Position numbers and translations under genes: made by a program. Positions 49,612 through 58,173 of a stretch of DNA of 64,000 bases are shown here, piece by piece (position 1 is the stretch's first letter; each line of letters begins with the position of its first letter). This DNA is from Pseudoclavibacter endophyticus (GTDB taxonomy: Bacteria; Actinomycetota; Actinomycetes; Actinomycetales; Microbacteriaceae). A model generated the notes under the pieces. The model was not told the origin of the DNA. It did not search any database and saw only the letters and a list, made by a program, of their open reading frames with translations. The stretch is taken from assembly GCF_008831085.1 (NCBI RefSeq), contig NZ_WBJY01000002.1, forward strand, positions 488,205 through 552,204, written 5' to 3'.

Positions 49612-50094
49612 ATGGAGAACGAAGACCAGTCGAGTGACGGTCAGCAGGAAGAGCAGCCAGACATCGACGAGCAGCCCACCGAGGATGCCGACGACGACGA
49701 GGCTGGCGACGAGGGTGAGCAGGACGACGACGCGGGCTTCGATGGCCCGTTCGACGCGAAGCGAGCCCGACGCGCAATCGACAAGGCGCGCGCCGACCGC
49801 AAGCAGGCCGCGCAGCGCGCTACCGACGCCGAGAAGAGCGCGAAGGAGATGCAGCGAGAGAACCTGCAGCTCAAGGTCGCGATGAAGCTCGGCGTACCCG
49901 CATCGCTCGCATCGCGCCTCAACGGCGACGACTTCGACGCGATGGTCGAGGACGCATCAACGCTCCTCGACGAGCTCGGCATCGGCAAGCCCGAGACGCA
50001 GCAACCGAAGCCCCGACTTCGGGGCGGGGCACGCCCCAACCAGGACCCCGACCGCTCCGCGAAAGACATCGTCTCCGAAGCGCTCGGGCAGTAA
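49612..50094 (+). CDS. Capsid scaffolding protein
   Basis: The 160-residue protein has a very acidic N-terminus (1-48), a long charged coiled coil (about 52-90, KRARRAIDKARADRKQ) and a basic C-terminal helix, the normal layout of phage scaffolds. It lies directly before the coat gene. AAGGAAGG precedes the ATG. Confidence 0.85.
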   Translation: MENEDQSSDGQQEEQPDIDEQPTEDADDDEAGDEGEQDDDAGFDGPFDAKRARRAIDKARADRKQAAQRATDAEKSAKEMQRENLQLKVAMKLGVPASLASRLNGDDFDAMVEDASTLLDELGIGKPETQQPKPRLRGGARPNQDPDRSAKDIVSEALGQ

Positions 50095-50145
50095 CCACAG
50101 GTTCGCCGCCTGGCGGCCTGAATTCTCACGAAAGAGAGGACCGCC

Positions 50146-51405
50146 ATGGCGGCAAACGTTTGGCAGAAGGCACAGAAGTTCGCGGGCACCGCCCTCGATC
50201 TGCTGCGCCGCGAAGTGAAGCTCCCCGGCCTGTTCACGTGGAAGTTCACGAAGGCCGATTTCACCGGCGCGGCCGGTGACACGGTCATGGTGAAGCGACC
50301 CCCGGTGCTCGTCGCCCGTGACAAGGGGTGGCGCAACCAGGACGCGATCGTGGTCGACCGTCTCGTGCAGACGAAGATCCCCGTCGTGCTCGACCAGCAC
50401 CCGTACTCGGCTGTCGCGATCGGCGCCGAAGAGCGCACGCTCGACGAGGTCGATTACGTGCGGGACGTGCAGAAGCCGCAGGTCGACGCGATGGTCGACT
50501 ACTTCGAGCGCGCCATCGTGAAGCCCCTGCGTGGCGCAGACTTCACGATGGAGGTCGCCTACGACCCGGAGGGTACCGGCCGGGTCGCGGACGCCCGCAA
50601 GGTCGCGCTGCGTGCCCGGAAGCTGTTCCAGGACGCGCACGTGCCCACGAGCGGCCGCTACTGGCTGGTCGGCTCGTCGGTGGCCGAGTCGATCTCGTCG
50701 ACGGACCAGCTGCTCGAGGTCGACAAGGCCGGAATCCCGGAGGCGCTGCGCGATGGCGTCGTTGGACGCCTCGCCGGCTTCACGATCATCGAGGTGGACG
50801 CGCTCGGCGAGGACGAGTCGTACTTCGTGCACTCGTCGGCGCTCGCGATCGCGGTCGTCGCCCCCACGCCGCCCATCTCGAACGTGAAGAGCGGAGCGGT
50901 CGCCGCGGGCAACGGTCTCGCGGTCACCCAGATCTGGGACTACGACGGTGACCACCTCACGGACCGTTCGGTCGTGCACGCCTTCGTCGGCGCCTCGCTC
51001 GTCACCGACCCGGAGGTCAACGAGGACGGCTCGCTCGTGCTCGGCAACAACGACGAGCCGCAGCTCGAGTTCCGTCGCGCCATCAAGGTGCAGTACGGGG
51101 CAGCCGAGGCCGCCGCGGCCGCCGATGCCGGCGCAGCGTCGACGTACACGCTCGCCGTGACGGGCTCGCCCACGGGCGGCACGTACACGCTCGAGGTCGA
51201 CGGCACCGAGACGGAAGAGCTGCCCCACAACGCCACGAACGCTGTGATCGCTTCGGCGCTCAACGGCGTCGAGGGCGTCTCGGGCGCGCAGGTCTCGGGC
51301 ACGAGCCCGAAGACGCTCACCTTCAGCGAGGGCGTCACCGTCGAGGTCGGCACGGTCTCCTTCGAGGGCGGCACCGACCCGAACGTGACGGTCACCGCCG
51401 CGTAG
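50146..51405 (+). CDS. Major capsid protein, P22 coat (gp5)-like, with C-terminal beta domain
   Basis: The 419-residue protein begins WQKAQKFAGTALDLLRREVKLPGLF and continues with the P22 gp5-type HK97-fold pattern (VMVKRPPV, VDYFERAI, RYWLVGSS) to about residue 325. Residues about 335-419 form an extra domain (YTLAVTGSPTGGTYTLEVDG, HNATNAVIASALNGVEGV) seen as an add-on in phage surface proteins. It probably decorates the capsid exterior. A strong hairpin at 51411 follows the stop. Confidence 0.88.
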   Translation: MAANVWQKAQKFAGTALDLLRREVKLPGLFTWKFTKADFTGAAGDTVMVKRPPVLVARDKGWRNQDAIVVDRLVQTKIPVVLDQHPYSAVAIGAEERTLDEVDYVRDVQKPQVDAMVDYFERAIVKPLRGADFTMEVAYDPEGTGRVADARKVALRARKLFQDAHVPTSGRYWLVGSSVAESISSTDQLLEVDKAGIPEALRDGVVGRLAGFTIIEVDALGEDESYFVHSSALAIAVVAPTPPISNVKSGAVAAGNGLAVTQIWDYDGDHLTDRSVVHAFVGASLVTDPEVNEDGSLVLGNNDEPQLEFRRAIKVQYGAAEAAAAADAGAASTYTLAVTGSPTGGTYTLEVDGTETEELPHNATNAVIASALNGVEGVSGAQVSGTSPKTLTFSEGVTVEVGTVSFEGGTDPNVTVTAA

Positions 51406-51410
51406 TAACC

Positions 51411-51446
51411 AGCAGGGGCACCCGGCCACGCTCGGGTGCCCCTGCT
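51411..51446 (+). terminator. Hairpin after the major capsid gene
   Basis: A perfect 14-bp stem (AGCAGGGGCACCCG, 51411-51424, with its complement at 51433-51446) has an 8-base loop. No T-run follows, so it probably partly terminates or protects the abundant coat mRNA inside the late operon. Confidence 0.75.
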
Positions 51447-51466
51447 CACACCCCGGGAGGGTTCTC

Positions 51467-51910
51467 ATGGCCGGTGCGCCACTCGCGGACCACGAACAGA
51501 TCTCCGCATGGCTTGGCCTGTCCGCGCCGGCGCCGGGCTCACCCGAGTCCGAGAGGGCGGCCACCGTCGTGTCGGTCATCTCTGATCTCGCACGCGGCGA
51601 AGCCCGGCGACCGGACTGGACGCTCGAAACCGTGCCAGAACAGGTGTCGGCCATCGTGCTGATGGTGGCAGCGTCGGCGTACGTCAACCCGGACGGGAAG
51701 ACGTCGGTCACGACGGAGGAAGTCACTCGTCGGTGGGAGCGCGGAGAGCTTTTCTCAGCGTCACAGATTGCGACACTGCGGGCGTGCCGGCCGGGGAGCT
51801 CGGGCGGCATCTCGACGATCCAGTACGGGCCGTCGTGGGAGACACGGAGCATCTGGGCGCCCACATCAAACGGAGGGCCGGTGCATCTCTATGACGGCCG
51901 CGGGTATTGA
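51467..51910 (+). CDS. Head-tail connector protein (gp6/adaptor-like)
   Basis: The 147-residue protein has the helical N-terminal pattern of HK97 gp6/SPP1 gp15 adaptors (HEQISAWLGL, ATVVSVISDLARGEARR, QVSAIVLMVAASAYVNPDG) and a loop-rich C-terminus. GGGAGGG precedes the ATG. Assignment rests on this pattern and on its place right after the coat gene. Confidence 0.75.
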   Translation: MAGAPLADHEQISAWLGLSAPAPGSPESERAATVVSVISDLARGEARRPDWTLETVPEQVSAIVLMVAASAYVNPDGKTSVTTEEVTRRWERGELFSASQIATLRACRPGSSGGISTIQYGPSWETRSIWAPTSNGGPVHLYDGRGY

Positions 51911-52298
51911 CCTTCTGATGGGGCGCATCGAGGCGGAGAGCATGCTCACCGACCACTGCGTCATCACGCGCACGACCGACACCGAAGAGTTCAACGAGAC
52001 CACGGGCCGCTACGAGCACGTCACCGTCACCGTCTACGAAGGCCCATGCTCCCTGCGGGAGCGCGGCCAGGACGTGCGCGAGGTGTTCGTCGCGGGTCAG
52101 GCGCAAGACGAGGGCAGCTTCCTGCTGAAGCTCCCCGTCGAGTCATCCACTGCCGTGCGCGGCAACGATGTCGCGCTCATCACGCTGTCGGAGTACGACC
52201 CGGACATGCAGGGGCGGACGTTTCGTGTGAAGGCGCATCGCGCGCTCACGCATTCCACGCTGCGCCGGCTGCCTGTTGAGGAGGTGACCCCGGGATGA
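51891..52298 (+). CDS. Head-tail joining protein (DUF6093-like)
   Basis: The 135-residue protein has the beta-rich pattern LTDHCVITRTTD, YEGPCSLRERG, SSTAVRGNDVALIT and ALTHSTLRRLPVEE, as in actinophage stopper-like proteins. The ATG at 51891 overlaps the preceding gene by 20 bases; no ideal ribosome site is close, so coupling is likely. It is placed between adaptor and tail-completion genes. Confidence 0.7.
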   Translation: MTAAGIDLLMGRIEAESMLTDHCVITRTTDTEEFNETTGRYEHVTVTVYEGPCSLRERGQDVREVFVAGQAQDEGSFLLKLPVESSTAVRGNDVALITLSEYDPDMQGRTFRVKAHRALTHSTLRRLPVEEVTPG

Positions 52299-52687
52299 GC
52301 ATCGAGTTCGACTTCTCTGAGGTGGGGCACCTCGCCGCCAACCTCGACCGGGTGCCCGGCAGGGCCGCACCGAACGTGCGGAAGGCGGTCGAGGTCACGG
52401 CGCGCAAGGTCAAGGACGATGCGCGCGACAACACGAAGGGCATGAAGCAGCTTCGCGGCATTCCGCCCGCCATCGACTACGACATGCGCGCCGAGCGAGA
52501 CTCGATCGGCGCCGACATCGGGTTCCGTCGCGACGTCGCACAGGGCGCGCTCGGCAACTTCATCGAGTACGGGTCGAAGTATTTCCCGGCCCGTGGCCCC
52601 CTCGCGCATGCGCTGCATGAGAACGAGGAAGACTTCGTGCGCGGCCTCGGTATCGCTATCGCCGACGCGATCGAGGATGCCCTGTGA
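52295..52687 (+). CDS. HK97 gp10-like tail completion protein
   Basis: The 130-residue protein matches the gp10 pattern: helical start (VRKAVEVTARKVKDDARDN), then FIEYGSKYFPARGPLAHALHENEEDF, the familiar EYG...P..PL..A motif. It overlaps neighbours at both ends. It probably closes the connector-to-tail joint. Confidence 0.82.
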   Translation: MSIEFDFSEVGHLAANLDRVPGRAAPNVRKAVEVTARKVKDDARDNTKGMKQLRGIPPAIDYDMRAERDSIGADIGFRRDVAQGALGNFIEYGSKYFPARGPLAHALHENEEDFVRGLGIAIADAIEDAL

Positions 52688-53076
52688 GCTCGTTCGCCGA
52701 GATGCAGGCGTTCGCGGACCTCATCACTGACGTCGACGTGTACCTTTTCGAGGCGCCGGGCGAGGCGACCGAGTACGTACTGTTGCTCGGCGGCGCGACG
52801 TTCGACGTGCAGGAGCGACTCACGGGATCCCGTGGACCGCGAGACGTGACGGTAGTGGCGCATGCCATCGCGCCTCGTCCGCGCGAAGCACAGTGGGTCG
52901 CCGACCAAGTCGACGGCGCAGTACGCCCCGCAGGGGTCGGCGTCATCCCGCTCGTCGAGGGGCGCGAGTGCGACCCGATCCAACGCGACGCCGCGCTTGG
53001 CCCCGAGCGCGACGACACCGGAGCCCCGTACTGGGACGCGATCCAGGAGTACTCATTCCGATCGCGACCCGCCTAA
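52684..53076 (+). CDS. Tail terminator protein
   Basis: The 130-residue protein, starting with GTG, has a compact alpha/beta pattern (DVYLFEAPGEATEYVLLLGG, RDVTVVAHAIAPRPREAQWVADQVD) typical of gpU-like tail terminators. It ends tail tube growth and joins tail to head. Identification is by position and general pattern. Confidence 0.7.
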   Translation: MSSFAEMQAFADLITDVDVYLFEAPGEATEYVLLLGGATFDVQERLTGSRGPRDVTVVAHAIAPRPREAQWVADQVDGAVRPAGVGVIPLVEGRECDPIQRDAALGPERDDTGAPYWDAIQEYSFRSRPA

Positions 53077-53092
53077 CCCCACCACAACACGA

Positions 53093-53113
53093 GCCCCCAC
53101 CCCGGGGGCTTTT
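53093..53113 (+). terminator. Rho-independent terminator in the late operon
   Basis: GCCCCC (53093-53098) pairs with GGGGGC (53104-53109) and is followed at once by TTTT. The stem is short but the T-run is clear. Late transcription must read through or restart. Confidence 0.65.
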
Positions 53114-53131
53114 CTCATTTCAGGAGGAACC

Positions 53132-53299
53132 GTGAGCCATCACGACACCGTTGAACGGGTAAAGGTGGAGGGGCCAAACGGGCCGTTCCATGTGCACCCG
53201 GATCTCGTCAAGAAGTTCCCCGACCGCTACGTGCCGGTCGGGTCGAAGCGGCCGACACCGGCCTCGAGCACCGCCACCAGCGGCAAGAAGGAGGCCTAG
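53132..53299 (+). CDS. Small hypothetical phage protein
   Basis: The 55-residue protein starts with GTG behind a perfect AGGAGG. It contains VKVEGPNGPFHVHPDLVKKFPDRYVPVG and a Ser/Thr/Lys-rich tail, a pattern of tiny proteins that precede the major tail gene in actinophages. The function is unknown. Confidence 0.7.
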   Translation: MSHHDTVERVKVEGPNGPFHVHPDLVKKFPDRYVPVGSKRPTPASSTATSGKKEA

Positions 53300-53301
53300 T
53301 C

Positions 53302-53814
53302 ATGGGCATCAACACTGGCCGCCCGGAGCGCGGCATCCGCGGGTCGGACCGCTATCTCATTCTCGCTGTCCCGGCTACAGCGATCGAGGACCCCTCAGCC
53401 ATCACGGTGACCGAGCTCGAGGCCGAGACCGCGATCGATGTCACGTACTCCTTCACGAGCGACGGCTACAACCGCTCGCCCTCGGAGGAAACCGTCAACG
53501 ACGACCGGCTCACGCTCGGCCAGTCACTGACGGAACGCGGACGCCGCACGGACACGCTGCAGACCACGATCGTCGCATCCGGCGAGGAATCGGTCGCCGA
53601 CAACGCGTTCATCGAGGACGAGGAGTTCTACCACGTGCACCGCCCGTACGTGCCCCACGACGAGCCCCTCGCTGCGGGACAGGAGTACGACGCGATCCCG
53701 GTCCGCGTGGGCATGAAGGTCCGCAACATCCCTGTCGGCAACGCGATGCAGACGAAGACGATCACCTGGCATCACTTCGATCAGCCGATCGAGGGCAAGG
53801 CCCTCGTCGCGTAG
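53302..53814 (+). CDS. Major tail (tube) protein
   Basis: The 170-residue protein is beta-rich (ITVTELEAETAIDVTYSFTSDGY, DTLQTTIVASGEE, VRVGMKVRNIPVGNAMQTKTITWH) and lies between the tail terminator and tail chaperone genes, the standard place of the tube subunit. It has no added C-terminal domain. A hairpin at 53824 follows, as expected for a highly expressed gene. Confidence 0.8.
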   Translation: MGINTGRPERGIRGSDRYLILAVPATAIEDPSAITVTELEAETAIDVTYSFTSDGYNRSPSEETVNDDRLTLGQSLTERGRRTDTLQTTIVASGEESVADNAFIEDEEFYHVHRPYVPHDEPLAAGQEYDAIPVRVGMKVRNIPVGNAMQTKTITWHHFDQPIEGKALVA

Positions 53815-53823
53815 TCATTCACT

Positions 53824-53860
53824 CTCCGGGCGGGGTCACCCCACCACGCCCCGCCCGGAG
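53824..53860 (+). terminator. Hairpin after the major tail gene
   Basis: CTCCGGGCGGGG (53824-53835) pairs perfectly with 53849-53860, with a 13-base loop; TCTCCTTC follows. It probably adjusts transcript levels between tail tube and chaperone genes. Confidence 0.7.
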
Positions 53861-53901
53861 TCTCCTTCAGTGGTGGGGAACAGTGGTGGGGAGACTTCTC
53901 A

Positions 53902-54456
53902 ATGTCCATTCTTGGAAACAAGCTCAAAACAGTCAGCCGTGCATTCAAGGACGTAACGGTGCTGCTCGACCGTGCGCGTCTCGCTGAACGCGAGGCGCTG
54001 ATGAAAGCGGTGACGGACGCGCGCCGTTCCGTCCCCGAAGAAGCCGAAGAGATGCGGATGGGCGAGAACCCCGAGGCCGCTGTCGAAGAGGCCATGAAGG
54101 CGGTGCGCGAGTTCGAGGAAGAACTGCACGACTCGGTGCTCACGATCCGCGTGTTCGAGATGCCGTCCGCGCAGTGGCAGCAGATCCTCGCGAAGAACCC
54201 GCTCCCTGCGAAGGGTGAGCGGCTGCCCGAGGACAACGCGAACGGCTTCTCAGTGCTCGGTGCGGCGATCGACGCCGTCGAGGCCACGGGGCGCGTGGTC
54301 GACGGGGACACCGTCGACGAACCGTCCGCGGCCGAATGGCGCGAGTTCTGGGAGAACATCAACCGTGGCGACCTGATTCGGCTCGGGACGGCCGTCGTGT
54401 CACTCAATGAGGGCGACGGATCGCGCGCCATGTACGGGAGAGCAAAAAAAGCCTAG
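53902..54456 (+). CDS. Tail assembly chaperone, short form (G-like)
   Basis: The 184-residue protein is helical and charged, with ELHDSVLTIRVFEMPSAQWQQIL and WREFWENINRGDLIRLGTAVV, a common pattern of siphovirus tail chaperones. Its last codons are GCA AAA AAA GCC TAG. The run of seven A at 54444-54450 in the A_AAA_AAA register is a -1 slippery site that joins this frame to the one ending at 54890. The chaperone coats the tape measure during tail building. Confidence 0.82.
   Translation: MSILGNKLKTVSRAFKDVTVLLDRARLAEREALMKAVTDARRSVPEEAEEMRMGENPEAAVEEAMKAVREFEEELHDSVLTIRVFEMPSAQWQQILAKNPLPAKGERLPEDNANGFSVLGAAIDAVEATGRVVDGDTVDEPSAAEWREFWENINRGDLIRLGTAVVSLNEGDGSRAMYGRAKKA
54444..54450 (+). other. 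Programmed -1 ribosomal frameshift site
   Basis: The heptamer A AAA AAA lies three codons from the stop of the short chaperone in the exact X_XXY_YYZ phase. After a -1 shift, reading continues from 54450 without a stop to 54890. This matches the conserved G/GT frameshift of long-tailed phages. Confidence 0.85.
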
Positions 54457-54890
54457 AGGCGTCAGCAGGCGCGCCCCTCCCAGGCCTGCACGCCGACGTC
54501 GGAGCGGCGATCGCGCTCGGCGTGTCGCCGTCGCGATTCTGGGGACGGGAACCGTCGTGGCGCCTCGAGCGCGACGAGGCCGGCTGGCGCATCGATCGTG
54601 AGCCCGAGTTCGACGACATGGATCGAGCGATGATCGTGGCCTATCGGGCGATCGAGGCGGAAACCACTGAGAACGGCTTCAAGCGATGGGAAGAATCGAC
54701 GCCACTGGCAGACCCAGACAACCCGGAGGCGACGCACGAGTTCATTGCGCTCGAACCGCAAATCAACTTCGCGAACCGTGCCCGCGAGCGAGCGCACCGG
54801 CAGTGGCGGGAAGCGTACAAAGAGTCACCGGATCAGCTCGACGGCGTGTTCATCCCCGTCGTGAAACGGGACCTAACTGCCGTCGAATGA
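54450..54890 (+). CDS. Tail assembly chaperone, frameshift extension (T-like part)
   Basis: These 146 codons are read only after the -1 shift and give a 329-residue fusion with the short form. The part contains LGVSPSRFWGREPSWRLERDEAGWRIDREPEF and an acidic helical C-terminus. An internal ATG at 54522 has no convincing ribosome site, which supports expression by frameshifting. The T part is expected to bind the tail tube protein. The last 18 bases overlap the opposing lipoprotein gene. Confidence 0.8.
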   Translation, partial: SLEASAGAPLPGLHADVGAAIALGVSPSRFWGREPSWRLERDEAGWRIDREPEFDDMDRAMIVAYRAIEAETTENGFKRWEESTPLADPDNPEATHEFIALEPQINFANRARERAHRQWREAYKESPDQLDGVFIPVVKRDLTAVE

Positions 54891-55304
54891 GTAGCCGAGG
54901 TCGCCGCAGAACTCCATGATCGCCAAGCCGTCGGATTCCACATTCGATGTGTCGATGGTCTCGTTGGCTGCGCCTTCGAAGAATATCGAGCCCAGCGTGT
55001 ACATCGGCGCGTTGTACAACTCGAGGAGCGACACGAGTTCGTCGGACGCCTTCTCTTCGTTGCGCTGCATGTCGCCGATGAGAACGCGCAACTCGGATTG
55101 ATCGATTCCGTTGCCTGATGGGTCGGCGGCAAGAGATTTCCAGATCGCCGCTGAAGTGACAAGCATCTCGCCGCCGATGTAGGCGTCGCACACCTCGAGG
55201 TCCTTCTCCGGGTCGCTGAAAGAGCCGGCCGAGTGATCCGTGTCCGTCGTGGCACATCCCGCCAGCGCGAGCAGCGCGACAGCTAGGGGGGCGATTCGTC
55301 GCAT
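54873..55304 (-). CDS. Prophage lipoprotein encoded against the late operon
   Basis: The 143-residue protein (from ATG 55304; an ATG at 55313 is also possible) has a lipoprotein signal: MRRIAPLAVALLALAGC with Cys17 as lipidation site, then a Thr/Asp-rich tether. The mature helical domain has two cysteines (EVCDAY and MEFCGD). It should be anchored on the outside of the cell membrane. It is the only minus-strand gene in the late region, lying exactly between tail chaperone and tape measure genes, and is thus a likely lysogenic conversion gene, perhaps for superinfection exclusion. Confidence 0.78.
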   Translation of the reverse strand: MRRIAPLAVALLALAGCATTDTDHSAGSFSDPEKDLEVCDAYIGGEMLVTSAAIWKSLAADPSGNGIDQSELRVLIGDMQRNEEKASDELVSLLELYNAPMYTLGSIFFEGAANETIDTSNVESDGLAIMEFCGDLGYSFDGS

Positions 55305-55327
55305 GCCCTGCATCCTAGGAGGTCTCG

Positions 55328-58165
55328 GTGGCTGACAAGAGCGTCAAGGTCTCGCTGATCGCGGACGTGCAGAACTATCTGCGCGGCATGGACGAGGCGT
55401 CGCGCAAGACGCGCGAGGCCGAGCGGGCAGCACAGGACACGTCGCGCGCGATGGCGTCGCAGACGCAGGCGATGCAGCAGGTCGGCCGGGGGGCGCTCGT
55501 CCTCGGCGGTCTCATCGCCGTCGGAGTGGGCGCCGCGGTGAAGGCGTACGCCGACTATGACCAGGCGATGTCGCAGGTGCAGGCGGCGACGGGTGAGACC
55601 GCCGGCAACATGGAGCTCCTGTCCGAGGCCGCGATCCAGGCAGGCATGGACACGGCCTATTCGGCGGTCGAAGCGGCCGACGGTATCGAGAACCTGGCGA
55701 AGGCGGGCGTCTCGACGGCCGACATCCTGGCGGGCGGCCTCACGGGCGCGCTCGACCTTGCCGCGGCGGGCAGCATATCCGTCGCATCGGCTGCGGAGAC
55801 CGCGGCGTCGACCATGACGCAGTTCGGTCTTGCCGGCAGCGACGTGGCTCACATTGCCGACCTGCTTTCGTCGGCCGCGAACAACGCCCAGGGTGGCGTC
55901 TCAGACCTCTCGGGCGCGCTGAACCAGTCGGGTCTCGTCGCGGCGCAGATGGGCGCCTCGCTCGAAGAGACCGTCGGAACGCTCGCGGCCTTCGCGTCGG
56001 CTGGACTCATCGGCTCCGATGCGGGTACGTCGTTCCGGTCGATGCTGCTGCGCCTCGCGAACCCCACCGGCGAAGCCGCCACTCTCATGGAAGAGCTCGG
56101 CATCTCGGCATATGACGCGTCTGGCGAGTTCGTCGGCATGGCCAACCTCGCAGGCTCGCTGGAGGAGGCACTCGGCACCCTCACGGCAGAGCAGCGCAAC
56201 GCGGCTCTGGCGACGATCTTCGGACAGGACGCGATCCGTGGCGCCAACATCCTCTACAACGAGGGCCGCGCGGGTATCGAGCAGTGGACCGAGACCGTTG
56301 ACGACTCGGGTGCTGCAGCGGAGACCGCGGCGGCGCGCCTCGACAACCTGAATGGTGACCTGCAGATCCTCGGGGGCTCGTGGGACACGCTTCTGATCAA
56401 GATGGGCGCATCAGCGGATGGGCCGTTGCGGGGTCTCGTCCAGAACGCCACCGAAGCGGTCAATGCGTTTTCATCAATGGACCCTGCGATACAGGGGACC
56501 GTACTCGGGCTGGGCGCGATCACGGCGGGGGTGCTGCTGGTCGGCGGGACCATGCTGATTGCCATTCCGCAGATCGCGGCGTTTCGCACCGCGCTTGCGA
56601 CGCTCGGTTTCACTGCCGACTCCGCCCGGGGGGCGCTTGGTCGCCTTTCGGCTCGAGCCGGCGGCGCATTTGTTCTGGCCGGTCAGGCTGCATTTGCAGC
56701 AGCGCCGCTCATCGGCGTCGTCGTTGATCGTCTCGTCGCGGCTTCGAACGCTGCGGCGCGTGCGCAGGAGGCATTTACGGCTGCGGCTGGCGCGAGCGAT
56801 GTGCTTGCGGCGTCGCATCAGAAGTGGGCCGACACTCAGGGCGACAACTTCTTCGGCCTGTTCGCCGGCGCGGATCAGGATGCCGAGTCAATCGCGCGGC
56901 TGGTCGGTGGGCTTGACGATGCGGCTGCCGCAGCAGCTGCCTACTACGACGTGCAGAACCGCGGCTCGTGGGACACGTGGAACGCGGACCTCAACGAGCA
57001 GATATCGATGCTCAACCAGCTCGGGAAGAACCTTGCCGAGCTGGCCGAGTACGACAGTCCTGCCGCCGCGCAAGCGTTCCAGCTCATGGCGGAGAGTCTT
57101 CATGGTGGGGATGAGGCGCTCGTCAACCTGCTCGATTCCATGCCTGTGTACCGGGCGCAGCTCGCAGAGCAGGCCGATGGCCTGGGGATCGTTGAGGGCG
57201 AGGCGGACACCTACGAGGAGTCTCTCGCGCTTGCGCAGATGGCACTCGAGGAAGCGAACACTGCCGGAGAGAACTTCGCGGACGCACTGTCGGAACAGTC
57301 CGCGGCGGCGGATGACACGTCGGGGGCGATTGAGTCGCTCGCAGATGCGCTTCGTGACTACAACTCGGTGCTGTACGACTCGATCAATGCCGAGATGGAC
57401 TACTACGCGGCGGTAGACGCCGCGACGGCCGCGATTGAGGCGAACGGGCAGTCGCTCGACCTGACGACCGAGGCCGGACGCGCCAACATGGCGGCGCTCT
57501 TGGATCTCGGGCAGTCGTCGCGTGACTACGCGGCCCAGGTCTACGAGACCACGGGCAGCGTCGAAGACATGACCGCTGCATTGCAGAACGGTTGGCAGCA
57601 GGTCTACGACACTGCGATCGCGATGGGTGAATCCCACGACGATGCCGTCCAATACGCCGACGACCTCAACGGCATCCCGGAAGAGATCGCAACAGAGATC
57701 ATCGCGAACACCCAGCCTGCCCAGGATGCGGTTGACAGTTGGATCGAGAACAACAACGGCCGTTGGATCCGTGTATATGCATACACGGAGTGGGTGACGC
57801 CGAGCACACCGGATGGTGAAGTGCCTCGTCGCGCGGCTGGTGGCGCCATCTGGGGTGCGGGCCCGAAGGGCGTCGACTCGGTGCCCGCTGTCCTCGCACC
57901 CGGCGAGCACGTGCTGACGGCGCAAGAGGTCGACCTGATGGGCGGCCAGGGTGCCGTGTACGCGTGGCGCGCCGCGATGCGCGCCGGTGTTCCCGCGTTC
58001 GCGCAGGGCGGCGCCGTCGGCCCGCAGTACCCGGTCATCACGAACCAGTACGGGCGCGGTGACGTGACTGTGACGGTGCCCATCGACGCCCGCGGCATGC
58101 CGTCCGTAGACGCGATCGCGACGCGCGCTGCGCACAAGGTCGCGGATGTCTTTCGCTCGTCGTAG
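55328..58165 (+). CDS. Tail tape measure protein
   Basis: The 945-residue protein begins with a coiled coil (DEASRKTREAERAAQDTSRAM), then the TP901-type tape-measure core (YDQAMSQVQAATGETAGNMELLSEAA, AGVSTADILAGGLTGALDLAA) at about 75-335. Hydrophobic segments near 400 and 450 follow, and a Gly/Ala-rich C-terminal part with GGAIWGAGPKGVDSVPAVLAPGEHVL (about 838-863). It sets tail length and reaches the membrane during DNA entry. GTG 55328 follows AGGAGG. At about 1.5 angstrom per residue it predicts a tail near 140 nm. Confidence 0.92.
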   Translation: MADKSVKVSLIADVQNYLRGMDEASRKTREAERAAQDTSRAMASQTQAMQQVGRGALVLGGLIAVGVGAAVKAYADYDQAMSQVQAATGETAGNMELLSEAAIQAGMDTAYSAVEAADGIENLAKAGVSTADILAGGLTGALDLAAAGSISVASAAETAASTMTQFGLAGSDVAHIADLLSSAANNAQGGVSDLSGALNQSGLVAAQMGASLEETVGTLAAFASAGLIGSDAGTSFRSMLLRLANPTGEAATLMEELGISAYDASGEFVGMANLAGSLEEALGTLTAEQRNAALATIFGQDAIRGANILYNEGRAGIEQWTETVDDSGAAAETAAARLDNLNGDLQILGGSWDTLLIKMGASADGPLRGLVQNATEAVNAFSSMDPAIQGTVLGLGAITAGVLLVGGTMLIAIPQIAAFRTALATLGFTADSARGALGRLSARAGGAFVLAGQAAFAAAPLIGVVVDRLVAASNAAARAQEAFTAAAGASDVLAASHQKWADTQGDNFFGLFAGADQDAESIARLVGGLDDAAAAAAAYYDVQNRGSWDTWNADLNEQISMLNQLGKNLAELAEYDSPAAAQAFQLMAESLHGGDEALVNLLDSMPVYRAQLAEQADGLGIVEGEADTYEESLALAQMALEEANTAGENFADALSEQSAAADDTSGAIESLADALRDYNSVLYDSINAEMDYYAAVDAATAAIEANGQSLDLTTEAGRANMAALLDLGQSSRDYAAQVYETTGSVEDMTAALQNGWQQVYDTAIAMGESHDDAVQYADDLNGIPEEIATEIIANTQPAQDAVDSWIENNNGRWIRVYAYTEWVTPSTPDGEVPRRAAGGAIWGAGPKGVDSVPAVLAPGEHVLTAQEVDLMGGQGAVYAWRAAMRAGVPAFAQGGAVGPQYPVITNQYGRGDVTVTVPIDARGMPSVDAIATRAAHKVADVFRSS

Positions 58166-58173
58166 AGGAGGCC

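Noticed and set aside
53093..53860. Late operon truly ending at the hairpins near 53.1 or 53.8 kb
   Set aside because: Tail genes continue on the same strand with normal spacing, so these are more likely partial terminators or mRNA-stabilising structures.
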